Source of the DNA: Kofleriaceae bacterium | GTDB taxonomy: Bacteria > Myxococcota_A > Polyangia > Haliangiales > Haliangiaceae | Reading direction: 5' to 3' | Assembly (NCBI GenBank): GCA_018057825.1 | Contig: JAGPCY010000009.1 | Coordinates: forward strand, 62,001 to 126,000 | Length of the DNA stretch: 64,000 bases | In this document: positions 1 through 10,027 of the stretch, piece by piece | Layout of the letters: every line of letters begins with the position of its first letter | Position numbering within the stretch: the stretch's first letter is position 1 | Position numbers and translations under genes: made by a program | The notes under the pieces: model-generated | Seen by the model: only the letters and a program-made list of their open reading frames with translations | The model's database searches: none | Told to the model about the DNA's origin: nothing

Positions 1-1312
1 CGTTCAGGCGGAACAACAGATCTTGGCGGAACCGCCCGGCCGCCACCTCGAGGGCGAGATCGCGGTGAGTGGCGGCGACCAGGCGGATGTCGATCGGCCG
101 CTCGCGGTGATCGCCCAGGCGCGTGATCGTTCCGACCTCGAGGGCGCGCAGGAGCTTGGCCTGGATCGTCGGCGACAGGTCGGCGATCTCGTCGAGGAAG
201 ACGGTGCCGCCCGAGGCCGACTCGAGGAGGCCGAGGCGCTGGTTGGCGCCGGTGAAGGCGCCCCGCTCGTGGCCGAACAGCTCGGCGTCGGCTAGCGAGT
301 CGGGCAGCGCCGCGCAGTTGATCGACACGAGCGGGCCGCGCGCGCGGGTCGAGCCGTGATGGATCGCGGCCGCCGCCAGCTCCTTGCCGCTGCCGGTCTC
401 GCCGTGGATCAAGACCGGCAGCTCGCTCCGGGCCAGACGACGGATGAGCTCGTACAGTCGGCGCATCGCCGGGTCGGCGACCACCACGGTCTTGTCGCCG
501 AACCCCAAGCGCAAGACGTCGACGTCGGCGGCGGTGACCTCGCCGGTCGTGGCGGCCAGGGCTGCGGCCCGGGCGGCGCCGAGCAAGGTGTCGAGGTCGC
601 AGCCGTCGCGCGGCGCCACCGCCACGCCAGCGCGATCGCCCGCGACCGCCGCGAGCAGCGCGCGCGCCGTGGCCTGGGCCGCGCCGCCGTCGAGCTCGGG
701 CAGGATCGCGACCACCTCGTGATCGGCCAGGGCCGCGGCGGCGTCGATCGGGCGGAGGTGCGCGGCCAGGGTCGCGGCCAGGCGGCCGCGATCGATGGCG
801 GCGGCGGCGCGGATCGCGATCACGGCGACGGTGCGGCCGTAGCGCAGCGTGCGGTCGAGCTCGATCTCCAGCCGGGTCGACAGCTCGGCCGGCTCGACCA
901 CGGTCCGCACGCCGATCGCGCGGGCGCTGCGGTGGACCACCAGGACCGCGCCGCCCAGGGTCACGACGTCGCCCGACAGCAGGCGCCGCGGGCGCGCGAT
1001 CCGCTCGCCGTTGACGAAGGTGCCGTGGCGGCTGTCGAGGTCCGTGACCCGGACGCCGTCGGCGAGCGCGCTGATCACCGCGTGGCGGCGCGACACCTGG
1101 GGATCGCTCAGGCGGACGCCGCACTCGGGATCGCGGCCGATGGCCAGCTCGCCGTGGGTCGGCAACGGGATCGTGCTCGAGCTACCGTCTTCGATGCACA
1201 GCAGATAGCCGGGGCCGAGCTCGACGGTCGCGCCCTCGTGGTGGGTGCGGGTCGGCGGCGCGGGGGCGGACGGCGGGGGGGACTCCGGCATGGTGTCGGA
1301 CAAGTCGATCAC
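1..1312 (-). CDS. FHA-domain sigma-54-dependent transcriptional activator (C-terminus cut by window edge)
   Basis: Bacterial enhancer-binding protein that would remodel sigma-54 RNA polymerase in response to a phosphopeptide sensed by its FHA domain. The N-terminus reads as an FHA domain (roughly residues 35-110, with SRRHA and DSRHGTFVNG). A diverged region of about 150 residues resembling a degenerate nucleotidyl-cyclase/GGDEF fold follows, then the AAA+ domain with Walker A GETGSGKE near residue 295, the GAFTGA loop that contacts sigma-54, and FLDE Walker B. The reading runs off the left edge at FRQDLLFRLN, so the last part of the AAA+ domain and the expected Fis-type helix-turn-helix are not seen. 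The start is GTG at 1312 or in-frame ATG at 1291; neither is decided by a clear ribosome site. It shares its architecture with the regulator at 18248. Confidence 0.9.
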   Translation of the reverse strand, partial: MIDLSDTMPESPPPSAPAPPTRTHHEGATVELGPGYLLCIEDGSSSTIPLPTHGELAIGRDPECGVRLSDPQVSRRHAVISALADGVRVTDLDSRHGTFVNGERIARPRRLLSGDVVTLGGAVLVVHRSARAIGVRTVVEPAELSTRLEIELDRTLRYGRTVAVIAIRAAAAIDRGRLAATLAAHLRPIDAAAALADHEVVAILPELDGGAAQATARALLAAVAGDRAGVAVAPRDGCDLDTLLGAARAAALAATTGEVTAADVDVLRLGFGDKTVVVADPAMRRLYELIRRLARSELPVLIHGETGSGKELAAAAIHHGSTRARGPLVSINCAALPDSLADAELFGHERGAFTGANQRLGLLESASGGTVFLDEIADLSPTIQAKLLRALEVGTITRLGDHRERPIDIRLVAATHRDLALEVAAGRFRQDLLFRLN

Positions 1313-1417
1313 GCCTGCCCGGTGAGCAAGCAGTGTACCAACGAGGCGACCCGCCCGGGGGCCGTGCTCGGCGCCGACCGCGGCGACCCGATCGGATGGC
1401 GGTCTACGGCGCGGCGG

Positions 1418-3505
1418 TCACGGCGCGGCGGTGGCCTGGGAGGCCCGGCCGGTCGCCATCGCGTCGACGGTGGCCAGCAGGGTCAGCCGGTCGACCGGCT
1501 TGGCCAGGTGGCGGACCTCGGGGCGCGACAGGAACGCCGCGGCGCTCGGGTTGACCGCGCCGCCGGTGATGAACAGCAACCGCGACGCGACGTCGGGGGC
1601 CTCGGCGGCGAGGGCCTCGTAGAGCTCGATCCCCGTCATGCCGGGCATCATCAGGTCGCACAGGACGACGTCGACCTCACGGTGCGCGCGCAGGTGGGCC
1701 AAGGCGGCCCGGGCGTCGGCGAAGACGGTCACGTCGGAGCTGGCCAGGATCCGGCCCAGGGCGCGCGCGACCGCGGGCTCGTCGTCGACGATCACGAGCC
1801 GTCGCCGAGCCGGGGGCGGCGATGGCGTCCCGGTGGGCGGGGGTGCCGCTGCGGCGTCGGCGGTCGGGGCGGTCGGCGCGATCGGTGCGATCGGTTCGAT
1901 CGGTTCGCTCGGTTCGACCGAAGCCTTCGATGCGATCGGTTCGGTCGGCGCGATCGGTGCGATCGGTGCGATCGGTGCGGTCGGTTCGGTCGGCGCTGCG
2001 GCGACGACGGGCGGCTCGTCAGCGGCGACCGTCGGCACGTCACCGGGCAGCTCCGCCGGCGCGGCGGCCGGGAGGGTGACCCGCGCGGTCGTCCCGACCC
2101 CGACCTCGCTGGTGTAGTCGAGGCTGCCGCCTACCGAGGCCAGGAGCCCGCGCGCGACGAACAGCCCCAGGCCGGTGCCGCCGCGATCGACCCGCGTCGA
2201 GAAGTACGGCTCGGCCAGGCGCGCCAGGGCGGCCGCCGGGATGCCACAGCCGTTGTCGATGATCTCGACCCGGATCTGGCCGCCGTCGGCGCGGGCGCGG
2301 ATCGTGACGGCCGGGTCGGCGCGGACGACGCCGTCGAGCGCGTCGCCGGCGTTGACCATCAGGTTGACGAACACCTGCGACAGGCGGATCGGATCGCCGC
2401 GCACCGGCGGCAGCGGGCCCAGGTCCTCGGTGACCGTGGCGACATGGCGCAGGCGATGGGCTGCCAGCTTGCGCGCCGCCCGCAACACCGCGCCCAGGTC
2501 GATCAGATCGGAGCGGTTGGCGTCGGGCAGGGCGTACGCGCGCAGGTCCGCGACCACCCGGGCGATCCGCGCCGCACCGTCGAGGGCCTCGTCGATGAGC
2601 GCCGGCCCATCGTGGCCGGGCCCCGCGCGCAGGAGCTCGAGGTTGGCGCGCACTACCGTCAGCGGGTTGTTGATCTCGTGGCCGACGCTGGCCGAGAGCT
2701 GACCGAGCGCGGCCAGGCGCTCGGCGTGAGCCAGCGCGTCGCGGGCCAGATCGCGCTCGCGGGTGCGGCGCTCGACCTGGGCCCCCAGGTCGTGGCTCAG
2801 CTCGTCGAGGCGTCGGCCATCGGCGGCGACCCGGCGCACCGCGTGGACCAGCATCGTCACGACCACGACCAGGAAGCCGAGGTTGGCGGTGAACGGGAAG
2901 TCGAACGTCCGCAGCGTCACCAGCACCTCGACCAGCACGCTCGTTAGGAACACGCCGAACGCGGCGAGGTTGAGCCAGGCCGCTTCGCCGCGTCGCCGGG
3001 TGTTCCTGACCAGGCGGACCAGCACCACGATCAGCGCCGCGACGATCCACCCACCGACCAGGGTCCCGAAGCCGGTCGGGGTCAGCGCCTGGTACTGGCT
3101 GGCCAACCACGGGACCGCGAACGCCACCGCCGGATCGTCGGAGGTCATCCCCGGGATCGCCGCGATCGCGCCCAGCCCGGCCGTGGTCACGGCCAACCCA
3201 CCGCCGAACCGCCCGAGGTGCCACCAGGCCCGCCCGGGGCGCGAGAACGCCAGCACGGTCCACAGGGTCGCGTTGGCGGCGCCCAGGGCGAAGTTGACGC
3301 CGGAGCTCACCTCGATCGTGCGGCGCGAGACCTCGGGCAGCGTGAACGCGATGTCCACCGTCGAGTAGGCGGCGGCCGTGAACGCCAGGAGCGCATACAG
3401 CCGCGCCCGCGACCAGCCCGGCGCGCGCGCCAGGAGCACGAACACCACCGCGAATCCTAGCTCCAGGGCGGCGGCGGCGATGCAGACGATGGTGGCCGGA
3501 CTCAT
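1418..3505 (-). CDS. Membrane hybrid sensor histidine kinase with C-terminal receiver domain
   Basis: Two-component hybrid kinase of 695 aa. Residues 1-230 are hydrophobic with about six or seven membrane segments, resembling a 7TM-type sensor module. A short coiled coil follows, then a HisKA domain with phospho-acceptor His in GHEINNPL near residue 277 and an HATPase domain with N, G1 (DNGCGIP) and G2 (GTGLGL) boxes. A proline/isoleucine/threonine/glutamate-rich linker (about 490-560) is encoded by 9-bp repeats. A receiver domain (about 568-690) has the acidic pair DDE, phospho-acceptor Asp in LCDLMMPG, and the conserved Lys in LAKP. The chosen ATG is directly before the first membrane segment; an in-frame upstream extension of 60 residues is low-complexity and unlike a protein start. 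The signal sensed and the output are unknown because no DNA-binding domain is attached. Confidence 0.9.
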   Translation of the reverse strand: MSPATIVCIAAAALELGFAVVFVLLARAPGWSRARLYALLAFTAAAYSTVDIAFTLPEVSRRTIEVSSGVNFALGAANATLWTVLAFSRPGRAWWHLGRFGGGLAVTTAGLGAIAAIPGMTSDDPAVAFAVPWLASQYQALTPTGFGTLVGGWIVAALIVVLVRLVRNTRRRGEAAWLNLAAFGVFLTSVLVEVLVTLRTFDFPFTANLGFLVVVVTMLVHAVRRVAADGRRLDELSHDLGAQVERRTRERDLARDALAHAERLAALGQLSASVGHEINNPLTVVRANLELLRAGPGHDGPALIDEALDGAARIARVVADLRAYALPDANRSDLIDLGAVLRAARKLAAHRLRHVATVTEDLGPLPPVRGDPIRLSQVFVNLMVNAGDALDGVVRADPAVTIRARADGGQIRVEIIDNGCGIPAAALARLAEPYFSTRVDRGGTGLGLFVARGLLASVGGSLDYTSEVGVGTTARVTLPAAAPAELPGDVPTVAADEPPVVAAAPTEPTAPIAPIAPIAPTEPIASKASVEPSEPIEPIAPIAPTAPTADAAAAPPPTGTPSPPPARRRLVIVDDEPAVARALGRILASSDVTVFADARAALAHLRAHREVDVVLCDLMMPGMTGIELYEALAAEAPDVASRLLFITGGAVNPSAAAFLSRPEVRHLAKPVDRLTLLATVDAMATGRASQATAAP
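1863..1996 (-). repeat. 9-bp minisatellite within the hybrid kinase linker
   Basis: Imperfect tandem copies of a 9-base unit (plus-strand gcgatcggt and variants such as ttcgatcgg) lie inside the hybrid kinase gene. On the minus strand they encode runs of Ala-Pro-Ile and Thr-Glu-Pro between the ATPase and receiver domains. All copies stay in frame, so copy-number change would alter linker length without breaking the protein. Confidence 0.8.
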
Positions 3506-3610
3506 GGCGGTCGACGCGGTCGCACCGGCTGACCGCTCCGATCGAATCGACCATGTGCGGGAGAGTTCGAGGCTCGGTCCGACCGGGCGGGCGTGGTGTA
3601 CGGTCGCCCT

Positions 3611-4528
3611 ATGCCGGTGATCGAACGGATCGCGCCTGGGCAGTGGCGCAGCGCGCCGTGGGGCGACGATCAGGGGCTGAGCCACGAGATCGCTCGCTGG
3701 GACAACGCCGGCGTCGCACCCCTGGCCCGGGTCAGCATCGCCGAGATCGCGCGCGCCGGCGCCTTCACCTCGATGCCCGGGCGCCGCCGGTGCACGGTGG
3801 TCCTCGCCGACGGTGGCGGGCTACGCCTCGCGGTCGATGGCGTCGAGCATGCGCTCGGCGTCGGCGCGGCGCTGCGCTACGACGGCGGCGCGACGGTGAC
3901 CGCCGCGCTCGCCGGCCCAGCCCGGGTGTGGAACCTGATCGCCGGCGACGACCTGGCCTGGGACGTGACGGTGGCGACCGCGCCGATAGCCGCGAGCTGG
4001 CCGGCCGGCGCGGTGGTGCTCCTGGCCCTGGAGGCCGGCCAGGTCACCATCGACGGCGTCGCCCTCGAGGTCGCCCACGAGGACACCCTGATCGCGACGT
4101 CGTCCTTGCCGATCCGGCTCGCGGTCGCCGGCCGGGCGATCGTGGCCCACCTGGCGATCGCGCCGGCCGCGCCGCGCGGGGTCGCGGCGGTCGCGCTGGC
4201 GCCCCAGGTGGTGGTCGAGCTCGACGGCGCGGCCATGACCACCGTCGCCGGGTTTCACGCCGAGCTGGCCCGCGGCCTCGGGCTGCCGCCGTGGTACGGC
4301 GCCAACCTGGACGCGTTGATCGACTGCTTGACCTGCCTCGATGAGCCCGCCGCCGGGATGTCGACGCTCCACGCCCCGCTCGGCGGCACGGTCGTCCTGG
4401 CGGTCGCGCGCGCCGACGCGATGCCGGAGGCGCTGGCCACCGCCTTGGCCGACGCGATCGCGTTCGTCAACTTCCGCCGTCGCGAGCGCGGCCAGCCGGC
4501 GGTCGTGACCCTGGCCGCCGCGCGCTGA
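3611..4528 (+). CDS. HutD/Ves-like cupin fused to a C-terminal barstar-like domain
   Basis: A 305-aa protein with two recognisable parts. Residues 1-190 match the HutD/Ves bicupin family: RVSIAEIA, FTSMPGRRR and GPARVWNLI correspond to the conserved RvSiAev, FSxFPGxdR and GpvxdLN segments, although the usual NGGG near the N-terminus is replaced by GDDQG. Residues 205-305 match barstar (GFHAELARGLGLPPWYGANLDAL), the inhibitor fold that blocks barnase-type ribonucleases. HutD is linked to histidine-utilisation loci, but no hut genes are present here. The ATG at 3611 is preferred over a GTG six codons upstream. The gene is divergent from the hybrid kinase (105-bp gap) and convergent with the ATPase at 4542. 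The role is unclear; the barstar domain could bind a nuclease encoded elsewhere. Confidence 0.8.
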   Translation: MPVIERIAPGQWRSAPWGDDQGLSHEIARWDNAGVAPLARVSIAEIARAGAFTSMPGRRRCTVVLADGGGLRLAVDGVEHALGVGAALRYDGGATVTAALAGPARVWNLIAGDDLAWDVTVATAPIAASWPAGAVVLLALEAGQVTIDGVALEVAHEDTLIATSSLPIRLAVAGRAIVAHLAIAPAAPRGVAAVALAPQVVVELDGAAMTTVAGFHAELARGLGLPPWYGANLDALIDCLTCLDEPAAGMSTLHAPLGGTVVLAVARADAMPEALATALADAIAFVNFRRRERGQPAVVTLAAAR

Positions 4529-4541
4529 CGGGCCCGCCGAC

Positions 4542-6599
4542 TCAGGCCAGGCGGCCGCCGCTGGCCAGCGCGCCGCGGTCGCGGTACTCGCCCTCGGCGG
4601 CCTCGGTGAGATCGCGCATGGTCAACCGCCGCCCAGCGCCGGCGGCCAGGTAGGCGGCGCGCAGCGCGACGTTGCGGATGAAGCCACCCGACAGATCGTA
4701 GCGCCGCGCCAGCGCGGCGAAGTCGAGGTCGTCGGCGATCGGGGTCTGGGTCGGGATCATCCGCTGCCACAACAGCTCGCGGGTCTCGGCGTCGGGATAC
4801 GGGAACTGCAGGTGCACCGACATGCGGCGGGCGATCGCCGGATCGATCGCCGCCGCCAGGTTGGTCGTGAAGAACGCGATCCCCTCGAACTGCTCGAGCC
4901 GCGCCAGGATGAAGTTGGTCTCCATGTTGGCGTAGCGATCGTTGGACGACTTCACGTCGCCGGTGCGCTTGGCCAGGAGCGAGTCGGCCTCGTCGAACAA
5001 CAGCAGCACATGCCCGGCCTCGGCGGCGTCGAAGGCGCGCGCCAGGTTCTTCTCGGTCTCGCCCAGCCACTTCGACGCCACCTGCGACAGGTCGACGACG
5101 TAGAGATCGAGCCCGAGCTCGGCGGCCAGGAGCCCGGCGACCATCGACTTGCCGGTGCCGGGCTCGCCGGCGAACAGCACGGTCAGCCCGAGGCCCTTGC
5201 CCAGCTTGCGCGCGAAGCCCCAGTCGCCCAGGACCTGGCCGCGGTGCTGCACGCGATCGACGATGCCGCGGACGCTGCGCTCGAGGTCTTCGGGCAAGAC
5301 CAGATCGTCCCAGGTCTGCCGGACCTCGATCCGCCGCGCGATCGTCGTCAGGTCGGCGTCGAAGAGCTGGCGCACGGCATCGGCGACGTGGGTGCGATCG
5401 ATCGGCGCGCCGGCGAACTCGGCCATCGCCCGCGCGGCCTGGCTGGCGTTCCACACGCCCGACACGCCGAGGTTGTAGGTCGCCGCGATCCGCTGCAGCT
5501 CGGCCTCGGCCAGCGCGGTCGCCGGCCCCAGGTGGTGCCGCCACAGGTCGAGGCGGTCCGGCACCGGCGGCACCCGCACCCGCACCGCGATCGTCGAGCG
5601 CATGGCGGCCAGCGCCGGGATGCTGTCGCGGGCACCGATGATCGCGACGGTGTCGGGGTGGACCGCCAGGCTGGCGCGAAACGCCGCCAGGGCGTCGCCG
5701 GCCAGGGCGTCGTCACCGTCGGTGAAGGCCAGGAGCGCGCCCCACAGTCCGGCCTCGCGGAACGCCGTCACCATGCGGTCGGCGCCCAGGCCGCGGCCGG
5801 TCACGACCAGGAGCGGTCGCCCGACGGCGTGGGCGGCGTGGCGCGCCACCAGCTCGCGCCCGCTCTGCCGCGGCCCCTGCAGATCGAGCAGCCGGCCGCC
5901 CGCGGCGAAGGCCGCCACGGCGGCGCTGATCAGGGCCGGATCGATCGCGGCCGCCGGTGGCTCGTCGCTCGGGAACAGCCGCACGTAGGGCGCCAGCTCG
6001 GGATCGATCGCGTCGCCGCCGAGCAGCCACGCGGCGACCCGGCCGTCGAGGCGCACGCCCTGGGCCAGGGCCACCCGCTGGGCCGCGCCGTCGAGGACGA
6101 CGTAGCGCAGCCGGCGCAGCGGTCGATCGGGCGCCAGGTCGCGGAAGATCGCGGCGGCGGCGTCGCCCTGGCGCGGGTGGCGCGCGCGGTAGACGATCTC
6201 GAGGAGCAACTCGAAGGTGAGCGCCAGCGGCGCCTGGTTGCCGCCGAGGTAGGTCGCCAGGCGCGCCGCGCGCGGATCGCTGTCACAGGCCAGGAGCACC
6301 GCGAGCAGATCGAGCTCGCTGGCGGCCAGCCCCAGGCGCCGGCCGAGGATCGCCAGCGGTCGGTCGGGCGCGTAGGGATGGTCGTCGAGGCGGATGCTCG
6401 GCCCGGGCGCGGACGTCATCAGGCGCTCGACGTCGGGCGCGCCGAGGTACGCGGTGAAGACGCCGTCGGCGTCCTTGGTGAGCAGGCCCTCGGCCCAGCG
6501 CCGGCGGATCGCCAGCTCGAGGAGCGCGCGGGTGCGGACCAGGTAGTCGTCCTCGGCGGCGGGCGGCGACGTGGCCGCGAGGAGGGCGCTAGTCGTCAT
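4542..6599 (-). CDS. AAA+ ATPase of the type found with eCIS/phage-tail-like loci
   Basis: A 685-aa cytoplasmic ATPase. The N-terminal 200 residues are helical and typical of ATPases that accompany phage-tail-like contractile injection systems (Afp15-type). A degenerate AAA module (about 215-380) carries GPRQSGRE in place of a good Walker A. A canonical AAA module (about 430-640) has Walker A GEPGTGKS near residue 478, Walker [10 protein letters not shown], an arginine-rich sensor region (AIARRMS) and sensor-2 [10 protein letters not shown]. The ATG at 6599 overlaps the 3' end of the DUF4157-aldo/keto reductase gene by 11 bp, so the two are probably translated from one message. Family membership is clear. 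The eCIS role is inferred from the N-terminal type and the coupled DUF4157 gene; no sheath, tube or baseplate genes are in the window. Confidence 0.85.
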   Translation of the reverse strand: MTTSALLAATSPPAAEDDYLVRTRALLELAIRRRWAEGLLTKDADGVFTAYLGAPDVERLMTSAPGPSIRLDDHPYAPDRPLAILGRRLGLAASELDLLAVLLACDSDPRAARLATYLGGNQAPLALTFELLLEIVYRARHPRQGDAAAAIFRDLAPDRPLRRLRYVVLDGAAQRVALAQGVRLDGRVAAWLLGGDAIDPELAPYVRLFPSDEPPAAAIDPALISAAVAAFAAGGRLLDLQGPRQSGRELVARHAAHAVGRPLLVVTGRGLGADRMVTAFREAGLWGALLAFTDGDDALAGDALAAFRASLAVHPDTVAIIGARDSIPALAAMRSTIAVRVRVPPVPDRLDLWRHHLGPATALAEAELQRIAATYNLGVSGVWNASQAARAMAEFAGAPIDRTHVADAVRQLFDADLTTIARRIEVRQTWDDLVLPEDLERSVRGIVDRVQHRGQVLGDWGFARKLGKGLGLTVLFAGEPGTGKSMVAGLLAAELGLDLYVVDLSQVASKWLGETEKNLARAFDAAEAGHVLLLFDEADSLLAKRTGDVKSSNDRYANMETNFILARLEQFEGIAFFTTNLAAAIDPAIARRMSVHLQFPYPDAETRELLWQRMIPTQTPIADDLDFAALARRYDLSGGFIRNVALRAAYLAAGAGRRLTMRDLTEAAEGEYRDRGALASGGRLA

Positions 6600-8916
6600 C
6601 GGGGTCGACCGTCGCGGTCACGGTGCCGGCCCCGAGGTCGATCGCGGTCACGGTCACGCCGACCGATTGCCCCAGGTACTGCACGCTGTAGACCCTGCCG
6701 ACCACCATCTCCGCCAGCGGGGTGAGCGCGTAGGTCTCCATGTCGCAGATCTGGCCGACGTTGGCGACCGTGAGCGTCAGCGACTGTCCGACCTGGGGCG
6801 CCACCTGCTGGCCCCCGCCTAGAACGATCGGCGCCGGCTGATTGTCACGGCCGGTCTGCGTGATCGGCCGGGTCGGCACGTACTCCTCGCTGATGATCTG
6901 CTCGATGTCCTGCATCGCGTTCTGCGCGTGGCCGCCCAGCTCGGAGTTCTTGCACGCCCACTCGATGCACAGGTCGCGGATCGCGTCGGACTCGCCGCCG
7001 GCGGCGAACGCCAGCGCGGCCCACTGCTCCTTCATCACCTCGTGCCACTTCTTCTCGCGCCGGTTGGCTGGCGACTGCAGGTCGGCCGCGAAGCGCATGA
7101 GGTTAAGCGCGAAGTTGCGCAGGGCCTCGCGCTGGTCGCCGGGATCGGGGTTGCGCAGGACGATCTGGTTGGCCAGATCGTCGAGGAGCGCCGCCCCACC
7201 GGTCACCTTGGCCAGCTCGTCCATGAGGTGCCAGGCGGTCGGATCGAGGAGCGCCGCGTACAGCTTGGCCAGGCCGGCCTTGCCGCCGAAGTCGCGGTCC
7301 GAGGTCTTGGGCGGCGTGGTCAGGAGCGCATCGAGCTCGTCCATCACGGTCTGCGACAGCGGGGTCCGCGACGCCGCGAGGTTGTCCTCGGAGCGCTTCT
7401 GGCCGCTGCCGGTGAAGGTCACCGCGCTCACGCCCTTCTGGTGGGTCCACGACAGGAGCATCGAGCCGGCGTTCAGGTTGTGTCGCTCGGCGAGGGCCAA
7501 CACCCGCGGGTCCTGCATCGGCACGAGGTACTGCCGGGGATCGCCCTGGCCGTCCTCGTGACACACGCCCTTCTGGGCGCTGCCCAGCACGCTGTAGCCC
7601 AGGTACTGGATGCCGTGGGTGTCGCAGAACTGCCGGACCTCGGCGTCCTGGTGGTACGGATTGAACCGGTTCTGCACCACCTTGATCGGCACGCCCTGCT
7701 GGACCGAGTACTCGTACAGCGGCTCGAGGAAGGGCAGCGAGACGTTGCTGACGCCGACCGCCTTGCCCTTCTTGTTCTTGACCAGGGTGATGAGCTTCCC
7801 GAGGTCGACCTTGCCGGCCTCGAGGTCGGTGACCTCGTGCAGCACCAACGTGTCGGGGAACTGGCTGAGCGTCTCGCCGGCCTGCTCGACCTGGTCCTCG
7901 ATCTCGTCGTCGACCCCGCGCTCGTGATCCGGCGGCATGACCTTGTAGAGGACGTGCAGCTCGTCGGGGCGGACCCCGACCTGCTGGGCGGCTTCGGCCA
8001 GCGCGATCAGGCTGCAATCGCCGAGGCCCAGCTTGTAGAAGGTCGCGGTGTCGAAGTGGCGGAAGCCGGCCTTGAGGGCGGCCTTGAAGTTCTCGATCGC
8101 GTCCTCCTTCGAGGCATTGATCGAGACGTCGGTGCCGTAGTGCGCGGAGGTCCCGACCATGTGCCCCGAGCTCAGGCGGCGGTCGAGCTCGTGGCGCAGG
8201 CTGACGAAGTTGTGGAAGCCGGTGTCGGTGTCGCAGAGCTGCTTCAGGTGGAAGCGCAGCTCGTCCTCGGGCGCGGTCGAGAAGGTCGAGCGCAGCGCGA
8301 GGTACGCGTCCTCCGGGGTGTCGTACCGGAGCTGCTCCTTGCCGACCGTGATCTTGCGCTGGACCGCGGCGCCGCCGGCGCTGCCCGGGCTGGCGTCGAG
8401 GAGCGCCTCGGCCGAGCCGCCGGCGACCACCTGATCGGCGACCAGGTCGGCGTGGCGCTCGTAGACGTCGCCCTCGGCGCCGACGCCGCCGGCGAGCTGG
8501 ACCCCGCCGCGCTGCTGGACGACGTGGGCGGCCTCGTGGGCCGCGGTGTGGAGCGTCGGCGCCCCGGCGAAGGCGACGTCGCGCCCGGTGGCGAAGGCCT
8601 CGGCGCCCATGGCCTGGGCGCCGGCCGCGGCGTCGGCGTCGGTGTGCGCGACGACGTCGGACACGTCGTGGCGACCGAAGGCCTGGGCGATCGTGTCGGC
8701 GAAGGGCAGCGGTCCACCGGGGCCGCGGGTGCCGAGCTCGGCGGCGGCGGTCAGATCGTCGTCGCGGGTGGCCGCGGCGTCGGCGCGGCGCTGGAGCGCG
8801 CGGCGCTGGATGCGGCGCTGGAGAGCGGGGTTCGTGGCCACGCCGGGGAGGTCGGTGGCGGCAGGCTCACGTCGGCGCCCGGGCTCGTCGATCAGATAGG
8901 GCTTCCGCTCAGACAT
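6589..8916 (-). CDS. DUF4157 (eCIS-core) protein carrying an aldo/keto reductase domain
   Basis: A 775-aa protein with no signal peptide. Residues about 75-150 form the DUF4157/eCIS-core domain with the zinc-protease-like motif HEAAH near residue 127, followed by VVQQ. An aldo/keto reductase barrel then spans about 240-520. All four catalytic residues of that family can be placed: Asp and Tyr in HFDTATFYK (about 288), Lys in VLYKV (about 323) and His in LVLHEV (about 356). The last 250 residues are a helical region plus a Gly/Val-rich beta tail that I do not recognise. DUF4157 is known as a domain of proteins associated with extracellular contractile injection systems, so this is probably a payload whose reductase acts in a target cell or during loading. 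The start ATG follows CAGAGA. The ATPase gene begins within its last codons. Confidence 0.85.
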   Translation of the reverse strand: MSERKPYLIDEPGRRREPAATDLPGVATNPALQRRIQRRALQRRADAAATRDDDLTAAAELGTRGPGGPLPFADTIAQAFGRHDVSDVVAHTDADAAAGAQAMGAEAFATGRDVAFAGAPTLHTAAHEAAHVVQQRGGVQLAGGVGAEGDVYERHADLVADQVVAGGSAEALLDASPGSAGGAAVQRKITVGKEQLRYDTPEDAYLALRSTFSTAPEDELRFHLKQLCDTDTGFHNFVSLRHELDRRLSSGHMVGTSAHYGTDVSINASKEDAIENFKAALKAGFRHFDTATFYKLGLGDCSLIALAEAAQQVGVRPDELHVLYKVMPPDHERGVDDEIEDQVEQAGETLSQFPDTLVLHEVTDLEAGKVDLGKLITLVKNKKGKAVGVSNVSLPFLEPLYEYSVQQGVPIKVVQNRFNPYHQDAEVRQFCDTHGIQYLGYSVLGSAQKGVCHEDGQGDPRQYLVPMQDPRVLALAERHNLNAGSMLLSWTHQKGVSAVTFTGSGQKRSEDNLAASRTPLSQTVMDELDALLTTPPKTSDRDFGGKAGLAKLYAALLDPTAWHLMDELAKVTGGAALLDDLANQIVLRNPDPGDQREALRNFALNLMRFAADLQSPANRREKKWHEVMKEQWAALAFAAGGESDAIRDLCIEWACKNSELGGHAQNAMQDIEQIISEEYVPTRPITQTGRDNQPAPIVLGGGQQVAPQVGQSLTLTVANVGQICDMETYALTPLAEMVVGRVYSVQYLGQSVGVTVTAIDLGAGTVTATVDPDDD

Positions 8917-9009
8917 TCTCTGAATGTACCCTGGGATGGCAGGAAGCGGCAGGGATTTCGTGGTGCTGACGAAGTTCCTGAAATGGACCGACCAGGCGGA
9001 TCGGAGGCG

Positions 9010-9228
9010 GGGACCGAGACCGAGGCCGAGACCGAGGCCGAGACCGAGGCCGAGGCGGAGGCGGAGACCGAGACCGAGGCCGAGGCCGAGGCCGAGACCG
9101 AGGCGGAGACCGACCCCGACCCCGACCCCGAACCCGAACCCGAACCCGAACCCGAACCCGAACCCGACCCCGAACCCGAACCCGAACCCGAGACCGAGGC
9201 CGAACCCGACCCCGAGACCGAGGCCGAT
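9010..9228. repeat. Hexanucleotide simple-sequence repeat between convergent reading directions
   Basis: This fills most of the 317-bp gap between the DUF4157 gene start (8916) and the permease stop (9234). It is about 36 near-perfect hexamers in blocks: GAGACC/GAGGCC, then GACCCC, then GAACCC. On the plus strand an ATG at 8983 opens an 82-codon frame that spans the whole repeat and stops at 9231, encoding alternating Glu-Thr, Glu-Ala, Asp-Pro and Glu-Pro. On the minus strand the same repeat is open in the DUF4157 frame as Gly-Leu/Gly-Phe but contains no start codon. No ribosome-binding site was seen for the plus-strand frame. It is recorded as a repeat rather than a gene. Confidence 0.85.
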
Positions 9229-9233
9229 TGACG

Positions 9234-10027
9234 TTACCGGCTGAGAGACCGGTAGCGGCGCACCGCCAGTGGGGCGAAGAGCGCGAGCAGGACGACGGTC
9301 CAGCCCAGGGTGACCGCGACCGGGTGCTCGGCCGGCACGCCGTCGGCCAGGAACGGGTTGGGGTTGCCCCACAGGTCGCGCAGCGCTGCGGTCAGCGTGC
9401 TGACCGGGTTCCACGCGGCGACCGGCTGCAGCCAGCCCGGCAGCGTCGACGGCGGCACGAAGATGTTGGACAGGAAGGTCACCGGGAACAGCACCATGAA
9501 CCCGACCTGATTGGCGACCTCGACCGACGGCACGTGCAGGCCGATCCACACGCCGAGCCACGACATCGCGAAGGTCACGACCAGCATGAGCCCGGCGCCG
9601 CCGAGGAACTCGAGGAGCGAGCCGTGGACCCGCCAGCCGACCACCAGCCCCGTCAGCATGAGCACGATCAGGATGCCGCTGTTGTAGACCAGATCGGCCA
9701 CGGTCCGGCCGGCCAAGACCGCCGAGCGCGCCATCGGCAACGAGCGGAAGCGATCGACGATGCCCTTGTTGACGTCGTCGGTCATGCCGATCGCGGTCGT
9801 CACGCTGGCGAAGAACACCGTCTGCACGAAGATGCCGGGCATCAGGAACTCGCGGTACGAGCCGCCGCCGGGCAGCGGGATCGCGCCGCCGAAGACGAAC
9901 GCGAACAACAGCACGAAGATGATCGACTGGATCACCGCGAAGATCGCCATCTCGGGGATGCGCGGCACTCGGCGCAGGTTGCGCCCGGCGATCAAGAGCG
10001 CGTCGCCCACCGCCTGACCGAGCGAGG

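Noticed and set aside
8917..9561. N-terminal extension of the DUF4157-reductase protein through the hexamer repeat
   Set aside because: The frame is open, but the repeat has no start codon in it and the nearest starts lie inside the permease gene; ATG at 8916 gives a normal start.
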